From assembly GCF_003987185.1 (NCBI RefSeq), contig NZ_PIPS01000001.1, positions 1,364,001-1,428,000 of the forward strand: 64,000 bases of DNA, given 5' to 3'. Below are positions 7,796 through 14,126 of this stretch, in pieces. A model generated the notes under the pieces. The model was given only the letters and a program-made list of their open reading frames with translations. It searched no databases and was not told the DNA's origin. The first letter of the stretch is position 1; every line of letters begins with the position of its first letter. The position numbers and the translations under genes were made by a program. This DNA comes from Idiomarina aquatica (GTDB lineage Bacteria; Pseudomonadota; Gammaproteobacteria; Enterobacterales; Alteromonadaceae).

Positions 7796-8729
7796 GCGTA
7801 TCTGGCGATGTGCCAAGTACTATTTTGAGCTTTGTCTCGCCAAGGGGCAAAGCTCAGATACCATCAGAGGCAAGCGCAGCGGGCTTAAAAAGTTTTTTCT
7901 CTGGTGCTTGGGGCGTAACGTTACTCGCGTAGACCAAATCAATTTAGACCTGATGGATGGCTATGCGGCGTATCTCAATGCTTATCGAAAGCCATTGGAC
8001 AATAAACCCCTGTGCGCAGCACAGAAGCGTAATCTTCTGACGTTCGTGAAAACCTTTGTGAAGTACCTGTACATTAAAGGGTTACTATCGGCTAATCCCC
8101 TTCAGAATATTGAGCTTCCATCAAAAGGTGAGCAGATCCCCAAAGCACTCTACACCGAGGAGGAAATCGAAGTCATACTTGAGCAACCGCTGCTGTTCGG
8201 CATTAAAGGACTGCGCGACAGGGCAATACTCGAAACCTTTTTTGCGACAGGCATACGTCGCGGTGAGCTTGTTAAGCTCAATGTTGACGATATTGATTTC
8301 TCAGCAAAGCTCGTTCGTGTTCATGGGAAGGGAAAGAAAGAGCGCCTAGTGCCAATCAGTCAGCGGGGCTGTGAATGGGTCGCGTTCTACATCGGAAAAA
8401 TCCGCCCCATGTTTGCCTTCATTGGTTCCGGGAAAGCGTTATTTCTGGCGAACAATGGGAAGCGCTACATACCCGGAAAGCTGTCAGACATGGCTTCTCA
8501 ATATGTGAAGCTTGCCGGGTTTGACCGCACCGGAGCTTGTCACCTGTACCGCCATAACACAGCGACAACGATGCTGGATAATGGTGCAGATTTAAGGCAT
8601 ATTCAAGAGATGCTTGGCCATGCAAGTATTCTGACAACTCAATTGTACACGCATGTAAGCCGTAAGAAACTTTCTCAAGTCTATCAGGACACTCATCCCT
8701 CAGCGCGAGGCGGTAGCGGGTTGTTTTGA
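7776..8729 (+). CDS. Tyrosine recombinase (XerC/D-like integrase)
   Basis: 317 residues from the ATG at 7776, preceded by an AGAG site; the open frame extends further upstream but into the previous gene. The N-terminal SAM-like core-binding domain (about 5-95) is followed by the catalytic domain with all expected residues: Arg in TGIRRGEL, Lys in HGKGKKER, His-x-x-Arg in CHLYRHNTATT, His in LGHAS and Tyr in TTQLYTHV. The length fits XerC/XerD-like recombinases. A complete tyrosine recombinase behind an IS21 transposase pair is unusual. It may resolve cointegrates or mediate site-specific insertion of the element. Confidence 0.88.
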   Translation: MVKPSTKRIWRCAKYYFELCLAKGQSSDTIRGKRSGLKKFFLWCLGRNVTRVDQINLDLMDGYAAYLNAYRKPLDNKPLCAAQKRNLLTFVKTFVKYLYIKGLLSANPLQNIELPSKGEQIPKALYTEEEIEVILEQPLLFGIKGLRDRAILETFFATGIRRGELVKLNVDDIDFSAKLVRVHGKGKKERLVPISQRGCEWVAFYIGKIRPMFAFIGSGKALFLANNGKRYIPGKLSDMASQYVKLAGFDRTGACHLYRHNTATTMLDNGADLRHIQEMLGHASILTTQLYTHVSRKKLSQVYQDTHPSARGGSGLF

Positions 8730-8745
8730 TGATTTAAAACAATAG

Positions 8746-8781
8746 TTGACATTGTGCATTCAACCCATCAAAATGATAGGT
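8746..8781 (+). promoter_or_regulatory. Promoter and operator-like palindrome of the toxin-antitoxin pair
   Basis: TTGACA at 8746-8751, a 17-base spacer, then CAAAAT as a possible -10. The -10 region overlaps the inverted repeat ACCCATCA-AAA-TGATAGGT (8763-8781), with a related half-site just downstream. Type II antitoxins usually repress their own operon through such palindromes. This is inferred from position and symmetry only. Confidence 0.55.
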
Positions 8782-8801
8782 ATCAGGTTGATAGGTTTTT
8801 G

Positions 8802-9143
8802 ATGAATAAAAACAACCCTAAAGGCGTAAACGAATTTCCTCTGTCGGAGGAAACCGCCAGAAAGATAATGAATGATCTGGCAACGAATTATACTCACAGG
8901 ATTCGATGGAGCAATCACGTCAAGGAACGCATGAGGGAGCGAGGGGTTACTACTGGACAAATAATCACCTTACTTAAGAGTAAGCATTCAGTATTCAGAG
9001 AAGGCCCGTATCCAGAAGTGAACGGAGACTGGAAATTTAACTTGAAAGGGTTAGCAGCAGGCAAGGTTATTGAATTGACTGTTGCACTTAAGAATCATCA
9101 TGACAGTCCTATGTCAGTTCTGGTAACTGTATGGCTCGATTAA
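8802..9143 (+). CDS. DUF4258-type protein, probable toxin of a type II toxin-antitoxin pair
   Basis: 113 residues from the ATG at 8802; the frame is open further upstream, but that start would lie inside the promoter/operator. The segment IRWSNHVKERMRERGVTTGQI followed by ILLK-like spacing matches the DUF4258 pattern (S-x-H-x-x-x-R-M-x-E-R-G), and the C-terminal half is beta-rich (VIELTVALKNH, SVLVTVWLD). DUF4258 proteins are commonly paired with HTH antitoxins and compared with RelE/MqsR-like RNases; no activity is assumed here. The antitoxin gene begins nine bases after its stop. Toxin-first order is as in mqsRA and higBA. Confidence 0.68.
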   Translation: MNKNNPKGVNEFPLSEETARKIMNDLATNYTHRIRWSNHVKERMRERGVTTGQIITLLKSKHSVFREGPYPEVNGDWKFNLKGLAAGKVIELTVALKNHHDSPMSVLVTVWLD

Positions 9144-9152
9144 GAGGTTGGT

Positions 9153-9593
9153 ATGTACCATTACATTGAAAGCGGTTTATCAAATATATATCTCAAAAAT
9201 GGTTTTACCGTTGAACACATCGATGGTGAAGAATATACAAGTATTGATGATATGAATGGGCTGCATAAAGCGATAGGACAGGCTGTTGTGGACAGCAGAA
9301 AACCACTTACGCATGAAGAATTTAAGTTTTTGCGTATTGAGATGAATATTTCTCAGAAAATGCTTGGCACACGTTTTGGTGTGGATGAGCAGACAATTGC
9401 CCGTTATGAAAAAGGCAAGACAAAAATTCCTCGAACTACAGACGCGGCTTTAAGAACACTGTACATGGAAAGCCAAGAAAAAAATAATCCAGTGAGCTAT
9501 TTTCTTGATCTACTGGCGGACACAGAAGCAGAGGAAGCTGCAAAAGAAATTCGCCTAGAGGAAATAGAAGATCACTGGGAAGTTGCCGCCTAG
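9153..9593 (+). CDS. HTH-XRE antitoxin-like regulator (MqsA/HigA type)
   Basis: 146 residues with an AGAGG site before ATG 9153. The C-terminal half contains a clear XRE helix-turn-helix: EEFKFLRIEMNISQKMLGTR, then FGVDEQTIARYEKGKTKIPR, close to the MqsA/HigA type (Q-x-x-x-G-x-x-F-G-V-x-x-x-T-I-x-R-Y-E-K-G). The N-terminal half lacks the zinc-binding cysteines of MqsA. Acidic C-terminus. It should neutralise the upstream toxin and repress the shared promoter. Confidence 0.78.
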   Translation: MYHYIESGLSNIYLKNGFTVEHIDGEEYTSIDDMNGLHKAIGQAVVDSRKPLTHEEFKFLRIEMNISQKMLGTRFGVDEQTIARYEKGKTKIPRTTDAALRTLYMESQEKNNPVSYFLDLLADTEAEEAAKEIRLEEIEDHWEVAA

Positions 9594-9664
9594 ATACTTT
9601 AGGGCGGGTCAGATTATGAGGGCTGTCCTATATAAATTCTGGTTCCTACATCGTACTAATTTAT

Positions 9665-10228
9665 ATGCAGGCACGATACTATGATCCCGTAATTGGGCGG
9701 TTTTATTCGAATGACCCTGTTGGATTTACAGGTGAAATTGACACTTTCAATCGATATTCATATGTGGCAAACAATCCATATAAGTATACTGACCCTACAG
9801 GTGAAGAAAAAATATCCTTGGGATTAACCGGTGAAGCAATGTTATTTGCTGGAGCCAGAGTAGGCTTTTCGGTAAGTTTTGACACCGAAACTTTAGAGAT
9901 TGGTGCGACGTATACGGCTGGGCCTAGGCTAGGAGTCGGCGTTGGAGTAGAGCCTAGTTTAACTATTGAACAGAGTGGTGAAGTTGCCCAAGACTCTTCT
10001 AACTCCGAAATCGCGGTGACTGCTGATGTAACTGTTGGTGCGATTTCTTATGGAGGAGAAGTAATGTCGGAAAACACCCTTAGTGGAGATGTTAAAAACC
10101 AAGCTAGCTTTGGCGAGCCCAAAGGAAAAGTCGGCTTGGGTGCCTCGGTAGGTGTTGAATTTAAAGGAGAAGTAACTTCCGACGCTGTCAAACAGGCAAT
10201 AGACAAAATAAAGAAAACTTTTGAGTGA
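9665..10228 (+). CDS. Rhs cassette 2: truncated Rhs core end plus variable C-terminal domain
   Basis: 187 residues. It opens with MQARYYDPVIGRFYSNDPVG, then NRYSYVANNPYKYTDPTGE, the conserved end of the Rhs repeat-associated core. The rest (about 47-187) is a variable tip of unknown type, predicted beta-rich with many alternating Gly/Val/Glu (LGVGVGVEPSLTIEQ, VGLGASVGVEFKGEV) and a C-terminal helix like that of cassette 1. There is no good ribosome-binding site, and the beta-propeller/YD-repeat part of a real Rhs is missing. It is therefore likely a silent tip donor or a displaced orphan. Its upstream leader differs from that of cassettes 3 and 4, apparently replaced when the segment to the left was inserted. 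Confidence 0.75.
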   Translation: MQARYYDPVIGRFYSNDPVGFTGEIDTFNRYSYVANNPYKYTDPTGEEKISLGLTGEAMLFAGARVGFSVSFDTETLEIGATYTAGPRLGVGVGVEPSLTIEQSGEVAQDSSNSEIAVTADVTVGAISYGGEVMSENTLSGDVKNQASFGEPKGKVGLGASVGVEFKGEVTSDAVKQAIDKIKKTFE

Positions 10229-10231
10229 TGT

Positions 10232-10621
10232 ATGACTATCAAAAATAAAGAAACTTTAAATTTTTATACTGAAGCCCCTGCAAGATTAGTGATTTTCTCG
10301 TTTTTTTCTGCTGGGGTGTATAACATGTACTACTTTTACAAAAATTTTTTGAAAAATAGTGACGCCTCATCGCAATTGGTACTAGTTGCAAAATCAATCC
10401 TGTATCCGTTTTTCTGCTTTGGCTTGTTAAAAAAAGCGAGTACAAATACTGGAGATGATTCCAAATCTAGCGTAAAAGTTGTGCTTTTGTGGGGGGCGCT
10501 TTTCATTTTTGTTTATGCAGGTGGATTGTTGCAAGGGGATTTAAAATATCTAGCTTTCGCTACATTTATACCCCTACTTGGTATCAATTCCCTATTTAAG
10601 CGTGCAAACTCGCGGATATAA
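10232..10621 (+). CDS. Small multi-pass membrane protein, putative immunity of Rhs cassette 2
   Basis: 129 residues. About three to four hydrophobic segments are visible: LVIFSFFSAGVYNMYYFYKN, then SILYPFFCFGLL, then VVLLWGALFIFVYAGGLL and YLAFATFIPLLGI. The ATG at 10232 lies three bases after the toxin stop. By position it is the immunity partner of the cassette 2 tip. No family recognised. Confidence 0.6.
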   Translation: MTIKNKETLNFYTEAPARLVIFSFFSAGVYNMYYFYKNFLKNSDASSQLVLVAKSILYPFFCFGLLKKASTNTGDDSKSSVKVVLLWGALFIFVYAGGLLQGDLKYLAFATFIPLLGINSLFKRANSRI

Positions 10622-10630
10622 ATAAATCAA

Positions 10631-10670
10631 TTTGAATCCAAAGCCTCGCCCTCGCGGGGCTTTGTTTTTT
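10631..10670 (+). terminator. Rhs-cassette terminator repeat, copy 2
   Basis: Same TTTGAATCCA leader, AGCCTCGC/GCGGGGCT hairpin and T run as at 367-406. It closes cassette 2. Confidence 0.8.
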
Positions 10671-10700
10671 GGGTGCTCAATGCGGTAGGCTTCAATAATT

Positions 10701-10771
10701 AAGCTATACTGCTAACACACTGTATTAGATAAATTTTATTGATGCTTTACTATGGCTCGTAGTGTCGATTA
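10701..10771 (+). repeat. Rhs-cassette leader repeat (copy before cassette 3)
   Basis: 71 bases directly before the ATG of cassette 3. They align without gaps to 12426-12496 before cassette 4 at roughly three quarters identity. The last 24 bases are almost identical (TATGGCTCGTAGT then TCGATTA). The reading frame of the Rhs core is closed by a TAG in this leader, so it is not core coding sequence. It could be a weak promoter or an ancestral recombination junction. Confidence 0.65.
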
Positions 10772-11449
10772 ATGTATATGCAGGCACGATACTATGATCC
10801 AGTTATCGGGCGGTTTTATTCGAATGATCCGGTGGATGCGTTGGGCCACATGCAACGTGGTAATAGTATTGCTCGTGGATTTGGCAGATATACATACGCA
10901 AACAATAATCCATATAAATATGTTGACCCGGATGGCGAATTTGGATTGTTGGGAGCTGCTATCGGAGGAGCAATTGGAGGACTTTCATCAATAGCTGTTC
11001 AAGCTTTTACTGGTGATAAGCAAATAAATTGGTCAACTGTTGGAGCTGCTACGCTAACTGGCGCGGCAGTGGGCGCAACAGGTGGATTAGCTGGTGCTGC
11101 CGCTACAAAAATTGGACTTACAGGTGCTGAGGCTGCGGCGACAGTACTTACTCCCTCCGCTGGTGTTGCTGCTGTCGGGGGCGGATTGACCCAGATGGTT
11201 GAAAATACGGCGAATGGTGACCCCATACAACAAGATGTTGCGAAAGCGTCTGGTGTGAGTGCCGCAGGCACGGTAATTGGTGGTGTAGCGGGAGAAAAAG
11301 CGGTGAAAGCCCTAACAAACTCAACAAATTTAGGGCCAGCAGGAAGTCTCGCTGGAGGTAAAGCTACAGCCGAACTAATTGTTACAGGCACTCAAGAAGT
11401 TATAAATCAAGCGGCTTCTAATACGTGTGTCGGAGACGACTGCAACTAG
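10772..11449 (+). CDS. Rhs cassette 3: truncated Rhs core end plus Gly/Ala-rich C-terminal domain
   Basis: 225 residues. The first ~50 are the Rhs core end (MYMQARYYDPVIGRFYSNDP... and YTYANNNPYKYVDPDGEFG). The remainder is rich in Gly, Ala and Val with glycine-zipper-like runs (GLLGAAIGGAIGGLSS, ATLTGAAVGATGGLAGAA, VIGGVAGEKA) and no catalytic motif that I recognise. It ends CVGDDCN. Such sequences insert into or cross membranes. It could be a pore-forming tip or a translocation region whose enzyme domain is lost. The start lacks a clear ribosome-binding site. Confidence 0.75.
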   Translation: MYMQARYYDPVIGRFYSNDPVDALGHMQRGNSIARGFGRYTYANNNPYKYVDPDGEFGLLGAAIGGAIGGLSSIAVQAFTGDKQINWSTVGAATLTGAAVGATGGLAGAAATKIGLTGAEAAATVLTPSAGVAAVGGGLTQMVENTANGDPIQQDVAKASGVSAAGTVIGGVAGEKAVKALTNSTNLGPAGSLAGGKATAELIVTGTQEVINQAASNTCVGDDCN

Positions 11450-11498
11450 TTATAGATTGTGAAATTAATCGAGTTAATATTGCAGAAAATGAGATCGT

Positions 11499-11738
11499 AT
11501 GAACCTTTATTTTAAGTGCATAAAATCTGGAATTTGGAAAGCGAGTTTGCTGTTTTTAGTGTTTTTGTTGCTTGCAGTTTTTGTGGCATTAATCGACGAC
11601 AGAAATGACACGAGCTTCCTATTAGATTTTGACTTTTATATAAATATGATAAAAAGCCCTCTCATTGTAGGCATCTATATCATTCTGGCCATAGTGTTTT
11701 CGGTCTTATCAATTATGACACTGAGTAAAAGTAATTAG
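11499..11738 (+). CDS. Small two-helix membrane protein, putative immunity of Rhs cassette 3
   Basis: 79 residues with two hydrophobic helices at about 14-31 (ASLLFLVFLLLAVFVALI) and 54-74 (PLIVGIYIILAIVFSVLSIM), separated by a short polar loop. The gap to the toxin stop is 49 bases, longer than in the other cassettes, and the ribosome-binding site is weak. Immunity is inferred from position. Confidence 0.5.
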   Translation: MNLYFKCIKSGIWKASLLFLVFLLLAVFVALIDDRNDTSFLLDFDFYINMIKSPLIVGIYIILAIVFSVLSIMTLSKSN

Positions 11739-11844
11739 TAATGTTAATCCTGCCTTTATGCAGGACGTTGTTAAAAACTGACGCACTACAGAGTCTTTTT
11801 GTCTTCATTTAGCGTGTCATGTAGTGGTTAGAGGAGAAGCTCAT

Positions 11845-12345
11845 ATGGATTCAGGTCTACTAGGCGGTATTATAGGGGGAATAGTATCCATTGCCTTATG
11901 CAGCGTCGTTTCGACAAGAATTAGCCATAAATCAAACAATGGGCAACTAAAATTCGGTTTAATTGTATCTATCCTGTTTTGGGTTTGCTTATTTATTATT
12001 GGAATTTGTCTTTACAGTTTGATTTTCACAGACATTAATTATGAAAGGGATCTGTTTCCCATAATTGGTCTGATTGTGGGTTTCGGCTTGGCGGCTGTGT
12101 ACTCATTTGGAGAAGCATATAAGGTTAAAGGCAGCTTCAATTCTCAAACGATAGAGTTTCATACTCCTTGGACTGGGAGTAAACATGAAAAATGGACAGA
12201 TTTGGAGTCAGCGAAATTCAACGCTAGTGCGAATTGGTACACTTTAAACTTCAAAGGCGGTTCGAAAATTCGGCTTTCAGCTTTAATGCAAGGTCATGGG
12301 TTGGTCATCGACCATGTAAAATCTTTGGGCTATTCCGTTAAGTAA
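11845..12345 (+). CDS. Membrane protein with soluble C-terminal domain (second accessory protein of cassette 3)
   Basis: 166 residues from the ATG at 11845, preceded by GAGGAGAA; a GTG seven codons earlier has no such site. Three hydrophobic segments (about residues 5-23, 38-60 and 74-94) are followed by a soluble beta-rich tail (FNSQTIEFHTPWTGSKHEKW, then NWYTLNFKGGSKIRL) somewhat like bacterial PH-type domains. It lies ~105 bases after 11738 and before the cassette terminator. It may be a second immunity protein, or the surviving immunity gene of a cassette that lost its toxin. Confidence 0.55.
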   Translation: MDSGLLGGIIGGIVSIALCSVVSTRISHKSNNGQLKFGLIVSILFWVCLFIIGICLYSLIFTDINYERDLFPIIGLIVGFGLAAVYSFGEAYKVKGSFNSQTIEFHTPWTGSKHEKWTDLESAKFNASANWYTLNFKGGSKIRLSALMQGHGLVIDHVKSLGYSVK

Positions 12346-12359
12346 ATTATGAATAATGT

Positions 12360-12397
12360 TTTGAATCCATAGCCTCGCCCTTTCGGGGCTTTTTTTT
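12360..12397 (+). terminator. Rhs-cassette terminator repeat, copy 3
   Basis: TTTGAATCCATAGCCTCGCC then CTTTCGGGGCT and a long T run. It closes cassette 3; one compensated loop change relative to the other copies. Confidence 0.8.
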
Positions 12398-12425
12398 GAC
12401 ATCAACCGTGCAGACTACAAAGACT

Positions 12426-12496
12426 CAACTATACTGTTAAGTTACTGTACTAGTTATACTTTATTGACAATGTATTATGGCTCGTAGTATCGATTA
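12426..12496 (+). repeat. Rhs-cassette leader repeat (copy before cassette 4)
   Basis: Gap-free counterpart of 10701-10771. This copy contains TTGACA at 12464-12469 and TATCGA 18 bases further on, a possible weak promoter. The other copy reads TTGATG at that place, so promoter function is uncertain. Confidence 0.6.
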
Positions 12497-13207
12497 ATGT
12501 ATATGCAGGCACGATACTATGATCCAGTCATAGGTCGTTTCTATTCGAATGATCCGGTTGGGTATACTGATGCTAATCCAGTCATGTCATTCAACCGATA
12601 TATGTATGCAAACAATAACCCATATAAATATAAAGACCCTGATGGTGAATTTATACAATTTGCTATTGGTGCTGCTGTTGGATTTGCAAGTGAGGTAATA
12701 ACCCAAATAGCTTCAGGTGGAAGTGTAAGTGATTGGGGAGAGGTAGCCATGCAAACTGGTATTGGCGCTATCTCAGGAGGAACAGGCGGTGCGGCAGGTA
12801 AGTTAGCGAGTAAAGCTATCGGTGCATTAACAAAACCAGCTTCGGCAATGGGAAGCGGTGCTTCAAAGGTTGCAACTGAAGGTATAAGTGGTGCTGTATC
12901 AGGTGCTGTGACGGGAGCAACAGGAAGCTCATTAACACAATTATCCCAAACGGGCAGTATAGATGGTGGACAAGTTCTGGAAGCTGCTGGTAAAGGTGCA
13001 GCTCTTGGTGCTGTGTCAGGTGGAACTAGCGGACAATTTCAAGCAAATGCTACTCAAAAGACTCTTGGGAATTCTCGTGCGCAAACTATGTTCACCAATA
13101 CTCAGCCGGGAGCTACTGCTGGTAACGTAGCAGGTAATTCTGTTAATGCAGTATCCTCTGTTGCAGATAATGTCGCTTCAGGATGCGAGAGGCAAGGAGG
13201 GTGTTAA
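12497..13207 (+). CDS. Rhs cassette 4: truncated Rhs core end plus Gly/Ala-rich C-terminal domain
   Basis: 236 residues. The Rhs core end (MYMQARYYDPVIGRFYSNDP... and NRYMYANNNPYKYKDPDGEF) is followed by a low-complexity tip rich in Gly, Ala, Ser and Thr (FAIGAAVGFASEVITQIASG, GISGAVSGAVTGATGSS, GKGAALGAVSGGTSG). It ends CERQGGC; like cassette 3 it closes with two nearby cysteines. No enzyme motif is seen. Membrane insertion or pore formation is the most natural inference. Its stop overlaps the start of the immunity candidate (TAATG), with AAGGAGGG seven bases upstream, so the pair is tightly coupled. Confidence 0.75.
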   Translation: MYMQARYYDPVIGRFYSNDPVGYTDANPVMSFNRYMYANNNPYKYKDPDGEFIQFAIGAAVGFASEVITQIASGGSVSDWGEVAMQTGIGAISGGTGGAAGKLASKAIGALTKPASAMGSGASKVATEGISGAVSGAVTGATGSSLTQLSQTGSIDGGQVLEAAGKGAALGAVSGGTSGQFQANATQKTLGNSRAQTMFTNTQPGATAGNVAGNSVNAVSSVADNVASGCERQGGC

Positions 13208-13446
13208 TGAGACCAAGTAATAAAAAGTTGCTATTTCGGTATTTATTGTTATTTCCCATATACAATGTGGTGGGAATTGCTGTTGGTAGCTATGTTCTCT
13301 ATTTGCTTTTCGGTTGGGAGAAAAGCTACGCAATAGCATTTTTCAAAGTTGGAGCGGTTTTCTTAGTTTTACTGTTCTATCTATTGAATATAAGGACTTT
13401 GATAACTGCAATATCAGGAACGTTCAGCTCAAAGAAATCACTTTGA
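13207..13446 (+). CDS. Small two-helix membrane protein, putative immunity of Rhs cassette 4
   Basis: 79 residues from the ATG at 13207, which overlaps the toxin stop by one base and has a strong AAGGAGGG site. Hydrophobic helices lie at about 10-32 (YLLLFPIYNVVGIAVGSYVL) and 42-65 (AFFKVGAVFLVLLFYLLNI). Same length and topology as 11499-11738, although the sequences differ. The stop codon lies inside the terminator repeat. Confidence 0.65.
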   Translation: MRPSNKKLLFRYLLLFPIYNVVGIAVGSYVLYLLFGWEKSYAIAFFKVGAVFLVLLFYLLNIRTLITAISGTFSSKKSL

Positions 13447-13482
13447 ATCCAAAGCCTCGCCCTCGCGCGGCTTTGTTTTTTT
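13442..13482 (+). terminator. Rhs-cassette terminator repeat, copy 4
   Basis: Same block as at 367-406, here overlapping the stop of the upstream gene. The stem has one changed base (AAAGCC/GGCTTT and CGC/GCG still pair), then a T run. Confidence 0.75.
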
Positions 13483-13511
13483 CTCACATCAAGCCAAGTC
13501 GTAGCGGCTCA

Positions 13512-13808
13512 CTATTCAGATGAGACGGTGCAAGGTTTGGTGTCAATGCCATGCTTGGTGGCAAAAGCCATCAGTTTCTTATCGTAAAAGTTCATACCCC
13601 GTTGGTAACGGCAGAAGAACTTTATTTCTGTATTTTCTTGGTCATAGATAGCCCGAATATCGTTTTCCCCGGCATTAATGGAGTAAGAGCCATCGTCGAG
13701 CTGATAAGCGGATTGTCCTCCAACAAAGCTCTCTTTGGTCAATGAAGAGAGCACCTCTTCAACTCGCTTTGGTGGTACAGCTCGAAAGTTAGTTTGGCAG
13801 TAAGGCAT
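13512..13808 (-). CDS. Conserved hypothetical protein (copy B)
   Basis: 98 residues from ATG 13808 (a GTG two codons upstream is also open). It is the duplicate of 437-733: identical over most of the C-terminal half, divergent but in frame over the first ~40 residues. Its stop lies about 30 bases from the cassette terminator. No domain recognised. The conserved C-terminus AFATKHGIDTKPCTV may be the functional part. Confidence 0.55.
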   Translation of the reverse strand: MPYCQTNFRAVPPKRVEEVLSSLTKESFVGGQSAYQLDDGSYSINAGENDIRAIYDQENTEIKFFCRYQRGMNFYDKKLMAFATKHGIDTKPCTVSSE

Positions 13809-13893
13809 GAACACCGACTCTGGTTGCTACAGCTGTTTAGAGATTATAGACAATAATCGGGTCTGAAGATTGCTTTTTCTGTCAGAGGGTGCT

Positions 13894-14079
13894 TGTTCCA
13901 CGTTCACGGTTTTCGTGTTCCACCTTAAAATCTCTTGCTGTGCCATTTCAGGGTTCGAGGTGTGTCATTTGGGCGGTAATTTCCACCTAGATATTCCCAT
14001 GGAAAGGAACATCTCAGTACCTTTAAGGGAAACGCTTGGTGACATTAAGGTGGAACACGAAAACCATCAAAGTGGAACA
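13894..14079. repeat. ~185-bp segment with 35-bp inverted ends (copy B)
   Basis: Arms 13894-13928 and 14045-14079 are inverted repeats with about four mismatches, a better match than in copy A. Both arms hold two GTTCCAC motifs. The left inner part differs from copy A at many places, while the right arm and its inner flank are identical, so the copies have partly diverged or been converted. Confidence 0.6.
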
Positions 14080-14126
14080 AAAACTATTTGTGTGAGTGAA
14101 GTATTTGTGAGTCGAAATTGACAGGT

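Larger units (their letters stand above)
5018..8729 (+). mobile_element. IS21-like operon carrying primase-domain and tyrosine recombinase genes
   Basis: Four genes in one direction (istA, istB, a Toprim_N-like protein, a tyrosine recombinase), each overlapping the next by 4-20 bases, so they form one translationally coupled operon. The interval given is the coding span only. I could not find convincing inverted ends or a target duplication in 4890-5017 or 8730-8760. The terminator at 4889 and the toxin-antitoxin promoter at 8746 are the outer limits. The IstA and IstB proteins are clearly different from those at 1308-3551. Confidence 0.7.

Noticed and set aside
4935-8760. TGACATTTGTCA (4938) and TTGACATTGTGCAT (8746) as terminal inverted repeats of the second IS21-like element
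   Set aside because: Only about six bases agree clearly, the right one overlaps a toxin-antitoxin promoter, and no target duplication is visible.
10999-11391. 130-residue minus-strand ORF inside Rhs cassette 3
   Set aside because: It mirrors the Gly/Ala-rich coding sequence on the plus strand, where low complexity suppresses stops. No ribosome-binding site or family features.
367-13482. Terminator repeats read as CRISPR-like or tRNA attachment repeats (TTTGAATCC resembles the T-arm)
   Set aside because: They lie kilobases apart after genes and form a hairpin with a T run. The likeness to the tRNA is limited to nine bases and does not extend to the acceptor end.
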